Positions 43,104-52,113 of a DNA stretch of 64,000 bases are shown piece by piece (the stretch's first letter is position 1; every line of letters begins with the position of its first letter). The position numbers and the translations under genes are program-made. The notes beneath the pieces were generated by a model that saw only the letters and a program-made list of their open reading frames with translations, was not told where the DNA came from and searched no databases. Location of the stretch: contig NZ_VTPY01000004.1 in assembly GCF_008297955.1 (NCBI RefSeq), positions 310,001 through 374,000 on the forward strand. Reading direction: 5' to 3'. This DNA comes from Billgrantia pellis. Its GTDB lineage: Bacteria; Pseudomonadota; Gammaproteobacteria; Pseudomonadales; Halomonadaceae.

Positions 43104-43955
43104 ATGCAAGAACTTGGAACGGGTGATGCTGTCGCGCGTGCCCGCATAGTTTATGATTATGAAGAAACGGCAGTTTTCGCCTCAAAACTCGACCCTCGTT
43201 TCCATATGATGCTTTATGTTCCGCCCGCTGCGTCCAAGGGAAGAAAAGTGGACCTATTGGTGGCAATCCATGGAACGGGCCGTACATCGGCTCTAGATTT
43301 TCGCGACGGATTTTCTGAATTTGGCCTTTATAACGACTGCGCCATTCTATGCCCGATATTCCCTGTGAATGTGCAGGGAGACGGCGCAAGATCCGGTTAT
43401 AAATATATAATAGAAGGTGACATACGCTACGACGAAGTCGTACTCGCCATGGTGGCGGAAATGGCCGAAAAATACGATCAGGATTGGTCAAAATTCGCCA
43501 TGTTCGGTTTTTCTGGTGGTGGTCATTTCACGCATCGATTCGCCATTCTGCATCCCGAGAAGTTGTGGGCCGCCAGTATTGGCGCTCCCGGCTCGGTGAC
43601 GCTGCTCGATCACGATCGCGATTGGTGGGTCGGTATCCGCGATCTACCCGAGAAATTCGGTCGGCCTTTCGATGCTGATGCACTGGCACGGGTACCTGTG
43701 CAGATGGTCGTCGGCGGACTCGATCTAGAGACATGGGAGATTACTCATGCACCCGGTTCGAAATATTGGATGGAAGGTGCTAACGAAGCAGGCAAGACAC
43801 GGCCAGAGCGACTTCAAACGCTACAAAAATCCTTCGAGTCCGTTGGCGTCAAGGTGACCTTCGACGAAGTTTCCGGCGTCTCTCACGACCGCATGAAAGT
43901 GCTTGCCCACGTCAAGGCATTCCTCACCGCTCGCCTCAAGGAGATGCGTGCATGA
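43104..43955 (+). CDS. Alpha/beta hydrolase
   Basis: A 283-residue alpha/beta-hydrolase-fold protein. The nucleophile Ser is in FGFSGGGHFTHRFA (G-x-S-x-G), with an oxyanion-loop region LLVAIHGTGRTS and a late catalytic His in SGVSHDRM. No signal peptide, so it is cytoplasmic. It overlaps the gamma-glutamyltransferase-like start by ATGA. It may cleave an ester or amide of the imported compound. The family is broad and I cannot name the substrate. Confidence 0.8.
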   Translation: MQELGTGDAVARARIVYDYEETAVFASKLDPRFHMMLYVPPAASKGRKVDLLVAIHGTGRTSALDFRDGFSEFGLYNDCAILCPIFPVNVQGDGARSGYKYIIEGDIRYDEVVLAMVAEMAEKYDQDWSKFAMFGFSGGGHFTHRFAILHPEKLWAASIGAPGSVTLLDHDRDWWVGIRDLPEKFGRPFDADALARVPVQMVVGGLDLETWEITHAPGSKYWMEGANEAGKTRPERLQTLQKSFESVGVKVTFDEVSGVSHDRMKVLAHVKAFLTARLKEMRA

Positions 43956-45580
43956 TTCGTAACGCTACGATCGTCGCTCCCCAACCCGAAGCCGTGGAGG
44001 CTGGCGCGCAAGTATTGGAGCGTGGTGGAAACGCCATCGACGCCGCCCTGGCTTGCGCCTTCGTACAAGGCGTTGTGGACCCGCAAATGTCGGGGATTGG
44101 CGGTTTCGGCTCTATGCAGGTCTACATGCCCAAACGCGGCATCCATGAAATATTGGAGTTCTATGCTCATGCCTCCGTCGCGGCGACATCCGACATGTGG
44201 CTCGACAAACTAGTCGGACAAAGCCGGGACGGCTTTGGCTTCATCCTGGAGGACAATCTGTCCGAGATCGGTTATCAGGCGTGCTGCACTCCCGGCTCCC
44301 TTAAAGGCTACGAGACAGCCTTGCGGGACTATGGCACCTGGGACTGGGCCGATCTGATCGAACCCGCGATTCGTTATGCCGAGCAAGGATTCATGGTACG
44401 GCCGCACATGCATTGGTACTGGACCAAGGACCAAAGCGGCGATGGGCAAACCAACACGCTCGAAAAGCTGCGCTTTTCCGCTACTGGCCGACGCGTCTAT
44501 TTCCACGAAGACGGCAGCCTGCTGCGCGTCGGCGAGATCCTTCGCAATCCCGATCTTGGCAAAACTCTGCGCCGAATTGCCGAAAGTGGTGACGCCAGTA
44601 TCTTTTATCATGGCGAGATCGCCGAGGCGATCGCGGACGATTTCGCCGTCCACGGTGGGTTGATTGGACGGGAAGATCTGGCCCAGTACGCAATCTCCAA
44701 GGCAGAGCCGGTTTGGGGCAGTTATCGCGGGCGCCGAATCGCGTCCAGCCCGCCGCCAGGATCGGGTTTTCCGATGATCGAGCTGCTACAAATTCTCGAA
44801 AACTTCGATCTCGCTGCGATGCGGCCCGGCTCGGTCGACTATGTACGCACGCTGTTCGAAGCCATGAAGCGCATGACCATCGACAAGGAGACCTACATGG
44901 GCGACCCCACCTATGTGGATGTCCCCATCGAGCGCTTGTTGTCGAAAGCACACGCATCGGCCCACGCCGAGTCTATTCGACGCGGAGAGCGTGCTTATGT
45001 GGAGAGGCTGGATGACAGCCAGCGCGATACGACCCATATTTCGGTCGTCGATGCCGAGGGTAATGCCGTCGCCTTGACACATTCACTGGGCAGCCCATCC
45101 GGCGTGATCACCGATGGCCTGGGTTTCATGTACAACGGGCTGATGGCGCGTTTTGATCCACGCCCCGGGCGCGCCGCCTCCATTGCGCCGCGCAAGCGCC
45201 GGGCAAGCTCGGCGGCGCCGACCATCGTCTTCTCGGGCAACGAGCCCGAAATCGTGATTGGCGCGCCAGGCGGCAGCTATATCGCGCCAACCGTGGCACA
45301 AGGCATCATCAGCATGATCGACCACAACATGGATATCCATGCCGCCATTGCCGCGCCTCGCATTGTTGGCGTCTCGAATACTATCGACATCTGCAATCGA
45401 ATTCGTCGTTCTGTGTCCGGTACGCTCCGGGCCGAAGGCTATGAAGTGATCCGCTCTCCACAAACCTATGCCTTCGCCGCCTTGCACGGCATCCATATTC
45501 GCAATGGTCGTTCGGCTGGCGCCGCCGATCCACAGCGTGACGGAATGGCGATCAGCGTCGATCCGCTGATGAGGAACTAG
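43952..45580 (+). CDS. Gamma-glutamyltransferase family protein, probably cytoplasmic
   Basis: A 542-residue Ntn-hydrolase of the gamma-glutamyltransferase family. The autoprocessing and catalytic Thr motif is DTTHISVVDAEGNAVALTHS and the oxyanion motif is IGAPGGSYIAPTVAQG, both well preserved, so it should self-cleave into large and small subunits. Unlike the classical periplasmic enzyme it lacks a signal peptide and begins almost directly with the catalytic fold (MIRNATIVAPQPEAVEAGAQVLERGGNAIDAA). Within a peptide ABC operon it likely hydrolyses an imported gamma-glutamyl or related amide inside the cell. Confidence 0.88.
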   Translation: MIRNATIVAPQPEAVEAGAQVLERGGNAIDAALACAFVQGVVDPQMSGIGGFGSMQVYMPKRGIHEILEFYAHASVAATSDMWLDKLVGQSRDGFGFILEDNLSEIGYQACCTPGSLKGYETALRDYGTWDWADLIEPAIRYAEQGFMVRPHMHWYWTKDQSGDGQTNTLEKLRFSATGRRVYFHEDGSLLRVGEILRNPDLGKTLRRIAESGDASIFYHGEIAEAIADDFAVHGGLIGREDLAQYAISKAEPVWGSYRGRRIASSPPPGSGFPMIELLQILENFDLAAMRPGSVDYVRTLFEAMKRMTIDKETYMGDPTYVDVPIERLLSKAHASAHAESIRRGERAYVERLDDSQRDTTHISVVDAEGNAVALTHSLGSPSGVITDGLGFMYNGLMARFDPRPGRAASIAPRKRRASSAAPTIVFSGNEPEIVIGAPGGSYIAPTVAQGIISMIDHNMDIHAAIAAPRIVGVSNTIDICNRIRRSVSGTLRAEGYEVIRSPQTYAFAALHGIHIRNGRSAGAADPQRDGMAISVDPLMRN

Positions 45581-45582
45581 GC

Positions 45583-46557
45583 ATGTTGACCGCGCTCATT
45601 CGCCGTGCCATTCAGGCGATCTTCGTCATTCTTGCGATGACGGTGATAGTTTTCATTGGCATCAATGTCATCGGCAATCCAGTCGACATACTCATCAACC
45701 CCGATCTCAACCAGGCTGAACGGGCCAGGGTGGTGGAACATCTCGGTCTCGATCTTCCGCTTTGGCAGCAATACTTGCACTTTCTCCAAGGACTCTTGCA
45801 TGGTGATTTTGGTGACAGCTTCGTATACAACCGCCCCGCACTGGGCGTAATCATGGAGCGCTTTCCAGCCACTCTGGAGCTGGCCCTGAGCGCCATGTTC
45901 ATTGCCATTGTCGTCGGCCTGCCGCTGGGGCTTTATGCTGGGTTGTATCCTGAACGACTCTCATCACGCTTGATCATGAGCGGGTCCATCCTTGGCTTTT
46001 CGCTACCGACATTCTGGGTCGGCTTAATGTTCATCCTGCTGTTTGCCGTCCAGTTGGGCTGGCTGCCCTCGAACGGGCGCGGCGAAACGGTCGGTTTCCT
46101 GGGCGCCGGATGGTCGTTCCTTACCCGAGATGGGCTAGCTCATCTGTTCTTGCCGGCGCTAAACCTGGCGTTGTTCAAGACGTCTTTAGTACTGCGTCTG
46201 ACACGCGCCGGTGTACAGGAAGTGCTGCCACAGGATTTCATCAAGTTCGCTCGAGCTAAAGGTTTACAGGAGCATCGAGTCGTATTGGTTCACTTGATGA
46301 AAAACCTAATGATTCCGGTGGTCACCATACTCGGCCTGGAATTCGGCTCGTTGATTGCATTTTCGGTCGTCACCGAAAGCATCTTCGGCTGGCCGGGCAT
46401 GGGCAAGCTGATCATCGATAGCATCAACTTGCTCGATCGTCCGGTGATTGTCGCCTATTTAATGATGATGGTGGTGCTATTCGTCATGCTCAATTTCATC
46501 ATCGATATCGCCTACACCCTGCTGGACCCTCGTGTCCGGCTGGACGGAGGAAACTAG
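45583..46557 (+). CDS. Peptide-type ABC transporter permease (DppB-like)
   Basis: A 324-residue inner-membrane permease with six helices. N-terminal AIQAIFVILAMTVIVFIGINVIGNPVD is typical of DppB/GsiC. The ATPase-coupling EAA-like loop appears in FIKFARAKGLQEHRVVLVHLMKN, and the end ITESIFGWPGMGKLII-like motif (VVTESIFGWPGMGKLI) is present. Two bases separate it from the preceding stop. Confidence 0.92.
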   Translation: MLTALIRRAIQAIFVILAMTVIVFIGINVIGNPVDILINPDLNQAERARVVEHLGLDLPLWQQYLHFLQGLLHGDFGDSFVYNRPALGVIMERFPATLELALSAMFIAIVVGLPLGLYAGLYPERLSSRLIMSGSILGFSLPTFWVGLMFILLFAVQLGWLPSNGRGETVGFLGAGWSFLTRDGLAHLFLPALNLALFKTSLVLRLTRAGVQEVLPQDFIKFARAKGLQEHRVVLVHLMKNLMIPVVTILGLEFGSLIAFSVVTESIFGWPGMGKLIIDSINLLDRPVIVAYLMMMVVLFVMLNFIIDIAYTLLDPRVRLDGGN

Positions 46558-46560
46558 GCC

Positions 46561-47496
46561 ATGGATTCCAAACTTGCCGACAACACTGCGCTCGCCGGGC
46601 TCAGCGCCGACGTCGAAGCGCCACTGCAACCGCGGCTTGGTCCTGCGCTGAAGCGCTACTTTTCCTCGCCAGCGGCATTGTTCGGTGCCATTGGATTGGT
46701 GGTCATCGTTTGCATCGCCATCTTTGCGCCCTGGATCTCACCACAGGACCCGTATGATCTGAATCAACTCGATATCCTCGACAGCCGCTTGCCTCCCGGT
46801 TCGGAAAGCATGACCGGCGTGCCGTATTACTTAGGTACCGACGGGCAAGGGCGGGACATTCTGTCGGGCATCATGTATGGGCTGCGCACATCGCTGCTCG
46901 TCGGAATCGCCTCCGCACTGACCGCCGCTTTCCTGGGCACTTCGGTCGGCCTGCTCGCCGCCTATGTTGGTGGACGCCTGGAGTCGCTGATTATGCGACT
47001 GGTCGATCTGCAATTGTCGTTTCCCACCATCTTGATGGCACTGATGATCCTGGCCATCCTTGGCAATGGCGTGATGAACGTGATCATCGCGATAATCATC
47101 GCCGAATGGGCGACTTATGCCCGAACTGCGCGCGGTACCGCCTTGGTCGAACGCGAGAAGGAATTCATCGAGGCGGCCCGCTGCCTGCGCCTTCCCGCCC
47201 GACGGATTCTGTTGCGGCATCTATTGCCGAACTGTCTGGCGCCGATCATCGTTATCGCTACCATGCAGGTGGCCCGGGCCATCGGGCTAGAAGCCACGCT
47301 GTCCTTTCTCGGCCTTGGCGCCTCGGTTACCGAGCCGTCATTGGGCATGCTGATTTCCAATGGCTACCAGTATCTGCTTTCCGGCCTGTACTGGATCAGC
47401 TTCTTTCCGGGCATTGCCCTGCTTATAACCATCATCTCGATCAACCTTGTCGGCGATCGTCTGCGAGACGTGCTCAACCCGAGGAATGCCCGATGA
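46561..47496 (+). CDS. Peptide-type ABC transporter permease (DppC-like)
   Basis: A 311-residue permease pairing with the DppB-like subunit. N-terminal helix FGAIGLVVIVCIAIFAPWISPQDP is followed by HLGTDGQGRD-like YYLGTDGQGRDILSGIMYG. The coupling loop is EFIEAARCLRLPARRILLRHLLPN. Stop overlaps the next start (ATGA). Confidence 0.92.
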   Translation: MDSKLADNTALAGLSADVEAPLQPRLGPALKRYFSSPAALFGAIGLVVIVCIAIFAPWISPQDPYDLNQLDILDSRLPPGSESMTGVPYYLGTDGQGRDILSGIMYGLRTSLLVGIASALTAAFLGTSVGLLAAYVGGRLESLIMRLVDLQLSFPTILMALMILAILGNGVMNVIIAIIIAEWATYARTARGTALVEREKEFIEAARCLRLPARRILLRHLLPNCLAPIIVIATMQVARAIGLEATLSFLGLGASVTEPSLGMLISNGYQYLLSGLYWISFFPGIALLITIISINLVGDRLRDVLNPRNAR

Positions 47497-48467
47497 AACC
47501 ACTTCTCGATGTTCGAGGTCTCGTGACCGAATTCCCCGGCCCCTCCGGCAAAGGGCTCCGGGCCGTGGACGATATCTCCTTCCAGTTGAGCCGAGGTGAA
47601 GTCTTGGGCCTAGTCGGCGAAAGCGGTTCAGGCAAGAGCGTGACCGGCTTTTCTCTCATGGGGTTGATCGACAAGCCTGGGAAAGTCACCGCGGGTCAGA
47701 TCCTGTTCGATGGCGAAGACTTGGTCGCTGCGTCTCCGGAACGGCGGCGTGGTCTGCGCGGGCGTCGCATCGCCATGGTCTTCCAAGACCCGATGATGAC
47801 ACTCAACCCGGTCCTGCGAATCGGCACTCAGATAACCGAATCGCTGCATGCCCATGAAAGGATTAGTCGCCGTGCGGCCCGTGCTCGGGCTCGCGAAGCA
47901 CTGGCCATGGTCGGCATTCCCAGTCCCGATGAACGCCTTGACGCCTATCCTCACGAATTCTCGGGCGGTATGCGCCAGCGGGTCGCGATTGCGATCGCCA
48001 TGCTGCACCAGCCAGACCTGATCATTGCTGACGAACCCACTACCGCGCTAGATGTCACGATACAGGCGCAGATCATCTCAGAGTTCCAGAAGCTGACCGA
48101 GGAACAAGGCACAGCGGTCATTTGGATAACCCATGATCTCGCCATCGTCTCCAGCCTCGCCGATCGAATTGCCGTCATGTACGGCGGTCGAATCATCGAA
48201 ACCGGCGGTATCGCATCAGTATTGGAGACGCCCCGCCACCCCTATACCCATGGTCTGATCCGTTCGGTGCCCTCGGAAAATAGCCGGGGCAGCCGCCTGG
48301 CCCAGATCCCGGGCGTGACGCCCAGCCTGGCCCGGATGCCAGATGGCTGCGCTTTTCGCACGCGCTGCAAGCGCGCCACCGAAGAATGCCATGCTCGCCC
48401 CGAACAGTTCGGCACCGAACTCTCGTATCACCGCTGCTTTCATCCTTACGAGGAGGTCTACGCATGA
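47493..48467 (+). CDS. Peptide-type ABC transporter ATP-binding protein (DppD-like)
   Basis: A 324-residue ATPase. Walker A GESGSGKSVTG, signature EFSGGMRQRVAIA, Walker B DLIIADEPTTALDV and the switch His in ITHDLAIV are all present. The C-terminal oligopeptide-transporter domain has Cys residues (CAFRTRCKRATEEC) typical of DppD/OppD proteins, which can carry an iron-sulfur cluster. The start at 47493 overlaps the DppC stop. Confidence 0.93.
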   Translation: MKPLLDVRGLVTEFPGPSGKGLRAVDDISFQLSRGEVLGLVGESGSGKSVTGFSLMGLIDKPGKVTAGQILFDGEDLVAASPERRRGLRGRRIAMVFQDPMMTLNPVLRIGTQITESLHAHERISRRAARARAREALAMVGIPSPDERLDAYPHEFSGGMRQRVAIAIAMLHQPDLIIADEPTTALDVTIQAQIISEFQKLTEEQGTAVIWITHDLAIVSSLADRIAVMYGGRIIETGGIASVLETPRHPYTHGLIRSVPSENSRGSRLAQIPGVTPSLARMPDGCAFRTRCKRATEECHARPEQFGTELSYHRCFHPYEEVYA

Positions 48468-49513
48468 CGCTGCCCGCAGAGAAAGCTACACCACGACAAG
48501 CCGCCCATGCAGCCACCATTCCACTGGTCGAGATGCGTGCCATCTCCCGCCGATTTGGTTCGAAGCCGGACCCTGCGGCACGCATTTCCATTGCTCTGGG
48601 TGCGGCCAAACCGCCTGCTGTCGTCCATGCGCTGGATGAAGTCGATCTAACCATTCGCGCAGGGGAAGTTCTGGGCCTGGTTGGTGAAAGCGGCTGTGGT
48701 AAATCTACCCTTGGCCGGATTGCAGCGGGCATCTTGCCACCTACGTCGGGACAATTCTTATGGAAGGGGCAAGATCGTGCCGCATTGCGCGGCCAAGCCC
48801 TGCGCGATGCCGACTTGGCAGCTCAGATGATATTTCAGAATCCCATGGCTTCGCTGAATCCAAGAATGAATATCGAAACGCTCGTGGCCGAAGCGCCAGC
48901 GATTCATGGCCTGATCAGCGGCAAGCGAACGGACTACGTCGATGACTATCTACGCATGGTCGGGTTTGACCCGACAATGAAACGTCGATTGCCCCACCAG
49001 TTTTCCGGCGGCCAGCGTGCCCGGGTCAATATCGCCCGGGCGCTGGCGGTTCAACCGGAATTCCTGGTCTGCGACGAGAGCGTCGCCGCGCTCGACGTCT
49101 CGATTCAAGCGCAAATTCTAAATGTCTTCATGGATCTGCGCGAACGGCTGGACCTCACTTATCTATTCGTCAGCCATGACTTGGGTGTGGTCGAGCATAT
49201 CTCGGACCGGGTCGCGATCATGTATCTGGGTCGGGTAGTGGAAGAAGCACCGGTGGAAGAGATCTTCTCCCGCCCGAACCACCCTTATACCCAGGCCCTA
49301 CTGGCCGAGGTACCACGGATCAAACCCGGCAAACGCAAATTCCAGGCGGTGAAGGGAGAGCTGCCCAGTCCACTCGCTCCACCTCAAGGCTGCCACTTCC
49401 ACCCCCGTTGTCCATTCGCTAGTGAACGCTGTCGTGTCGAGGCTCCGAAACGCAAGACGATTGCTCCCGGGCACAGTTCAGCCTGCCATCTAAATGATCA
49501 ACCAACCATATGA
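48464..49513 (+). CDS. Peptide-type ABC transporter ATP-binding protein (DppF-like)
   Basis: A 349-residue ATPase. Walker A GESGCGKSTLG, signature QFSGGQRARVNIARAL, Walker B EFLVCDESVAALDV and switch His in VSHDLGVVEHI. The C-terminal peptide-transporter domain has Cys residues in CHFHPRCPFASERC. Between residues 25 and 55 there is an unusually long linker (RFGSKPDPAARISIALGA) before the first beta strand. The start overlaps dppD-like by ATGA. Confidence 0.93.
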   Translation: MTLPAEKATPRQAAHAATIPLVEMRAISRRFGSKPDPAARISIALGAAKPPAVVHALDEVDLTIRAGEVLGLVGESGCGKSTLGRIAAGILPPTSGQFLWKGQDRAALRGQALRDADLAAQMIFQNPMASLNPRMNIETLVAEAPAIHGLISGKRTDYVDDYLRMVGFDPTMKRRLPHQFSGGQRARVNIARALAVQPEFLVCDESVAALDVSIQAQILNVFMDLRERLDLTYLFVSHDLGVVEHISDRVAIMYLGRVVEEAPVEEIFSRPNHPYTQALLAEVPRIKPGKRKFQAVKGELPSPLAPPQGCHFHPRCPFASERCRVEAPKRKTIAPGHSSACHLNDQPTI

Positions 49514-50571
49514 ACCTTGCCTCTCTTTACCGAAGACATTGTTCTTTCGCGCTTGCCATTACCATAGGCACAATGGGAGGGGCGCTTTTCACGTGGCTCG
49601 GCTTACCACTCTCGTGGATGCTGGGCGCAATGACAGCCTGTGGCATCGCAACGGTATTGCGATTACCGATAGCCGGCTCCCAACAGGCACGCCCACCGAT
49701 GTCTGCCATTATAGGAACGATGCTCGGAACTCAGTTCGGGCCGGATACACTGACAGGCATTACCCAATGGTGGCCCGCATGGGCCGGGCTGGTCCTCTAT
49801 CTGATGACTGCAGCGACACTATGCCACCTCTATCTGGTAAAAATCGTCAGGCTCGATCCGGTCACTGGATATTTTTCGGCAATGCCCGGTGGACTAATCG
49901 ACATGGTATTGCTCGGCGCGGAGCGCGGCGGTAATGAAAGTATCATTGCGCTGATGCACTCCGCCCGCATTTTCCTCGTCGTCCTCTGTCTTCCGCCCTT
50001 GCTGACGCTTTCCACCAATATGGATTCCGGAGGACAAACGCCAGGGGCGATCTATCGCCCCTTCAGCGATCTAAATCTAATGGACATTGTCTGGTTCCTC
50101 GGCACCATGGCCGGTGGCGGCGTCTTCGGCCGCATCGCTCGTCTGCCGGCCCCTTTTCTCATTGGCCCCATGCTGCTAAGTGCAGCCATGCACTGGCTGG
50201 GTATCACTACCTTCATCGTCCCAACAGCCATAATAGCCATGGCCCAAGTCGTTCTAGGCACAACAGTTGGCTGTCGTTTCTCTGGAGTTGCTCCACGAAA
50301 AATACTCTGGATATTCATGGCATCCAGTGGATCGACGGCGATACTTCTTGGCGTATCCCTAATTTTTTCCTTTTTACTGCAATATACGATTGACATTCCC
50401 ATGGCTGGTATTTTTCTGGCCTTTTCACCAGGTGGCCTCGCGGAAATGAGTCTCGCGGCACTGGCATTGAGTATAGATGTTTCATTCGTCGTTACATGCC
50501 ATATCAGTAGAATCATGTTAGTAATTTTGGGAGCAACGTTTATCAAGCAAATGAAACAAAGTAACACCTAA
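49510..50571 (+). CDS. AbrB family membrane protein
   Basis: A 353-residue polytopic protein of the AbrB (ammonia monooxygenase regulator-like) membrane family. These consist of duplicated helical halves with GAALFTWLGLPLSWMLGAMTA-type motifs; here MGGALFTWLGLPLSWMLGAM and FGRIARLPAPFLIGPMLLSAA. Start overlaps the preceding stop by ATGA, so it is co-translated with the ABC importer. Family function is unclear, possibly transport. As the last gene of a catabolic operon it may export a product. Confidence 0.85.
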   Translation: MNLASLYRRHCSFALAITIGTMGGALFTWLGLPLSWMLGAMTACGIATVLRLPIAGSQQARPPMSAIIGTMLGTQFGPDTLTGITQWWPAWAGLVLYLMTAATLCHLYLVKIVRLDPVTGYFSAMPGGLIDMVLLGAERGGNESIIALMHSARIFLVVLCLPPLLTLSTNMDSGGQTPGAIYRPFSDLNLMDIVWFLGTMAGGGVFGRIARLPAPFLIGPMLLSAAMHWLGITTFIVPTAIIAMAQVVLGTTVGCRFSGVAPRKILWIFMASSGSTAILLGVSLIFSFLLQYTIDIPMAGIFLAFSPGGLAEMSLAALALSIDVSFVVTCHISRIMLVILGATFIKQMKQSNT

Positions 50572-52082
50572 TTAACGCAATCAACCTTCATCAGGTCCTC
50601 CCGTGTATCGACATCAAGCGCCCAATCCGCGGGGATGGCCACGGTGGCCGTATGCGCCAGTGACTGAAATAGCTGGCCGGCACCGGCATCGCCCGCCAGG
50701 CCGGTCAAGCTGTCGAAGACCGCTCGATCGAAGAGCGCCGGTGGCGAATGGACCGCTCCCGCCAGCGACATGACCGCACTGCGCTCCGGCGTCAGGGCAT
50801 CGCGCAGGTCGACGAGATGGGCGTCGGGCACGTTCGGCATATCGGCGAGCATGACCAGGGCCGCCTCGACGCCCCGGCATTGGCCGGCTTCACGGATGCC
50901 GGCGGCCAGGGAGGCCGATAAGCCCTTCTCCGATTGTGCATTGACCACGACGGTCCAACCCGCGGCGCGCAGCTCCACCGCTCGCGCGGCCTGATCGGGG
51001 CCGACGACCGCGATACGAGCGGCAAGGTCATGCCCCTGGAGTGCTGCTGCGGCACGCTGGATGATGCGCTGCCCGTGCAAGCGCGCCAGGAGCTTGTCGC
51101 CCTCTTCAAAGCGACGGGACTGCCCTGCGGCCAACAGTACGAGTGCCGTCGAGGCAAAGGGGCATCGCACCTTGCGCTGATAGGCTTCGACGACCTCCGC
51201 AAGAACGGATACGGCAAGCGTCGACGCCTCGCGCATGGAGGGGACCAGGCCGACGGGGCCGCGGATGCGTTCGATCTGCCGCTCGACGGCGCCGGCCGCG
51301 CCCAGCCGCGCACAGCGCCGGGCATGGGTCGTCCTGCTGCCAACCGCACCGATGTAGAAGGCGGGGCCGCCAAGGGCCTGGGTGAGGAGAGCATCCTCCC
51401 AATCGGCATCGTGGAAGGCGAGGAGAAAGGCGGTCCAGGGGTCGTCGTCCCGTGCCGGAAGCGCCGAGGGCAGCGTCAACTGCGTGACGTTATCGATGCC
51501 CAAACGCCGAGCCTCCTGGGCTTCGGTACCCTCGCGGAGTTGCAGCTCGGTGGGGATACCACTGGCCATGGCAAGGCGGGCAAGCGCCAGACTGTCGGCC
51601 CCGCGCCCGGCAATGCGCAGGTGGAGCTTGGGCGTGTAGCGAAAAGACAACGCGTTCGCCATTGTCGAGTGCCCCAGCCGGAGGTCGCCGGATGGCGAAA
51701 GGGTGAGCGTCACCGGCTGGCGCGAGACGAGCCGATCGCGGCACGCCCGCAGGACGTCGGCCTCGGCATTGGGCAGTACGCCAACCTCGATGGCGCCGCC
51801 GCAGGGGAGCGGCATATCGATGAAAGGCGAGCCATTGCCGTATCTCAGGCGTTCGACCCGGCCCGTGCGAAGCGCCTCCATTGCATGCATTGCCACATCC
51901 GCATCGATGCATCCTCCCGAGATATAGCCGCATCGTTGGCCAGTGGCGGACACGGCCATCAGGGCACCCGGCATGCGCACCGCGCCGCCTTGCGTCGCCG
52001 TCACGACGACGAGTGCGACCTCACCCGCCCTGCGCCAGGCGAGCCATTGTCCAAGAACGTCCTGTGCATGTTCCCGATACAT
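50568..52082 (-). CDS. XdhC-MobA-like fusion: molybdenum hydroxylase maturation factor
   Basis: A 504-residue two-domain protein. The N-terminal part (about residues 1-310) is XdhC/CoxI-like (VVVTATQGGAVRMPGALMAV, YISGGCIDADVAMHA, YIGAVGSRTTHARRCARL). The C-terminal part (about 315-504) is a MobA/MocA-type nucleotidyltransferase (ALVLLAAGQSRRFEEGDKLLARL, VMLADMPNVPDAHL). XdhC binds and matures the molybdenum cofactor, while MocA adds cytosine. A fusion joins the two steps. It lies directly downstream of the oxidoreductase subunits and overlaps the convergent AbrB-family gene by four bases. Confidence 0.88.
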   Translation of the reverse strand: MYREHAQDVLGQWLAWRRAGEVALVVVTATQGGAVRMPGALMAVSATGQRCGYISGGCIDADVAMHAMEALRTGRVERLRYGNGSPFIDMPLPCGGAIEVGVLPNAEADVLRACRDRLVSRQPVTLTLSPSGDLRLGHSTMANALSFRYTPKLHLRIAGRGADSLALARLAMASGIPTELQLREGTEAQEARRLGIDNVTQLTLPSALPARDDDPWTAFLLAFHDADWEDALLTQALGGPAFYIGAVGSRTTHARRCARLGAAGAVERQIERIRGPVGLVPSMREASTLAVSVLAEVVEAYQRKVRCPFASTALVLLAAGQSRRFEEGDKLLARLHGQRIIQRAAAALQGHDLAARIAVVGPDQAARAVELRAAGWTVVVNAQSEKGLSASLAAGIREAGQCRGVEAALVMLADMPNVPDAHLVDLRDALTPERSAVMSLAGAVHSPPALFDRAVFDSLTGLAGDAGAGQLFQSLAHTATVAIPADWALDVDTREDLMKVDCVN

Positions 52083-52113
52083 GATGGGCCTCGATAGTGT
52101 GTCTTCGCCTACG

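Noticed and set aside
50934..52097. 387-residue plus-strand frame opposite the XdhC-MobA gene
   Set aside because: Low-complexity translation without motifs; the opposite strand has clear XdhC and MobA signatures.
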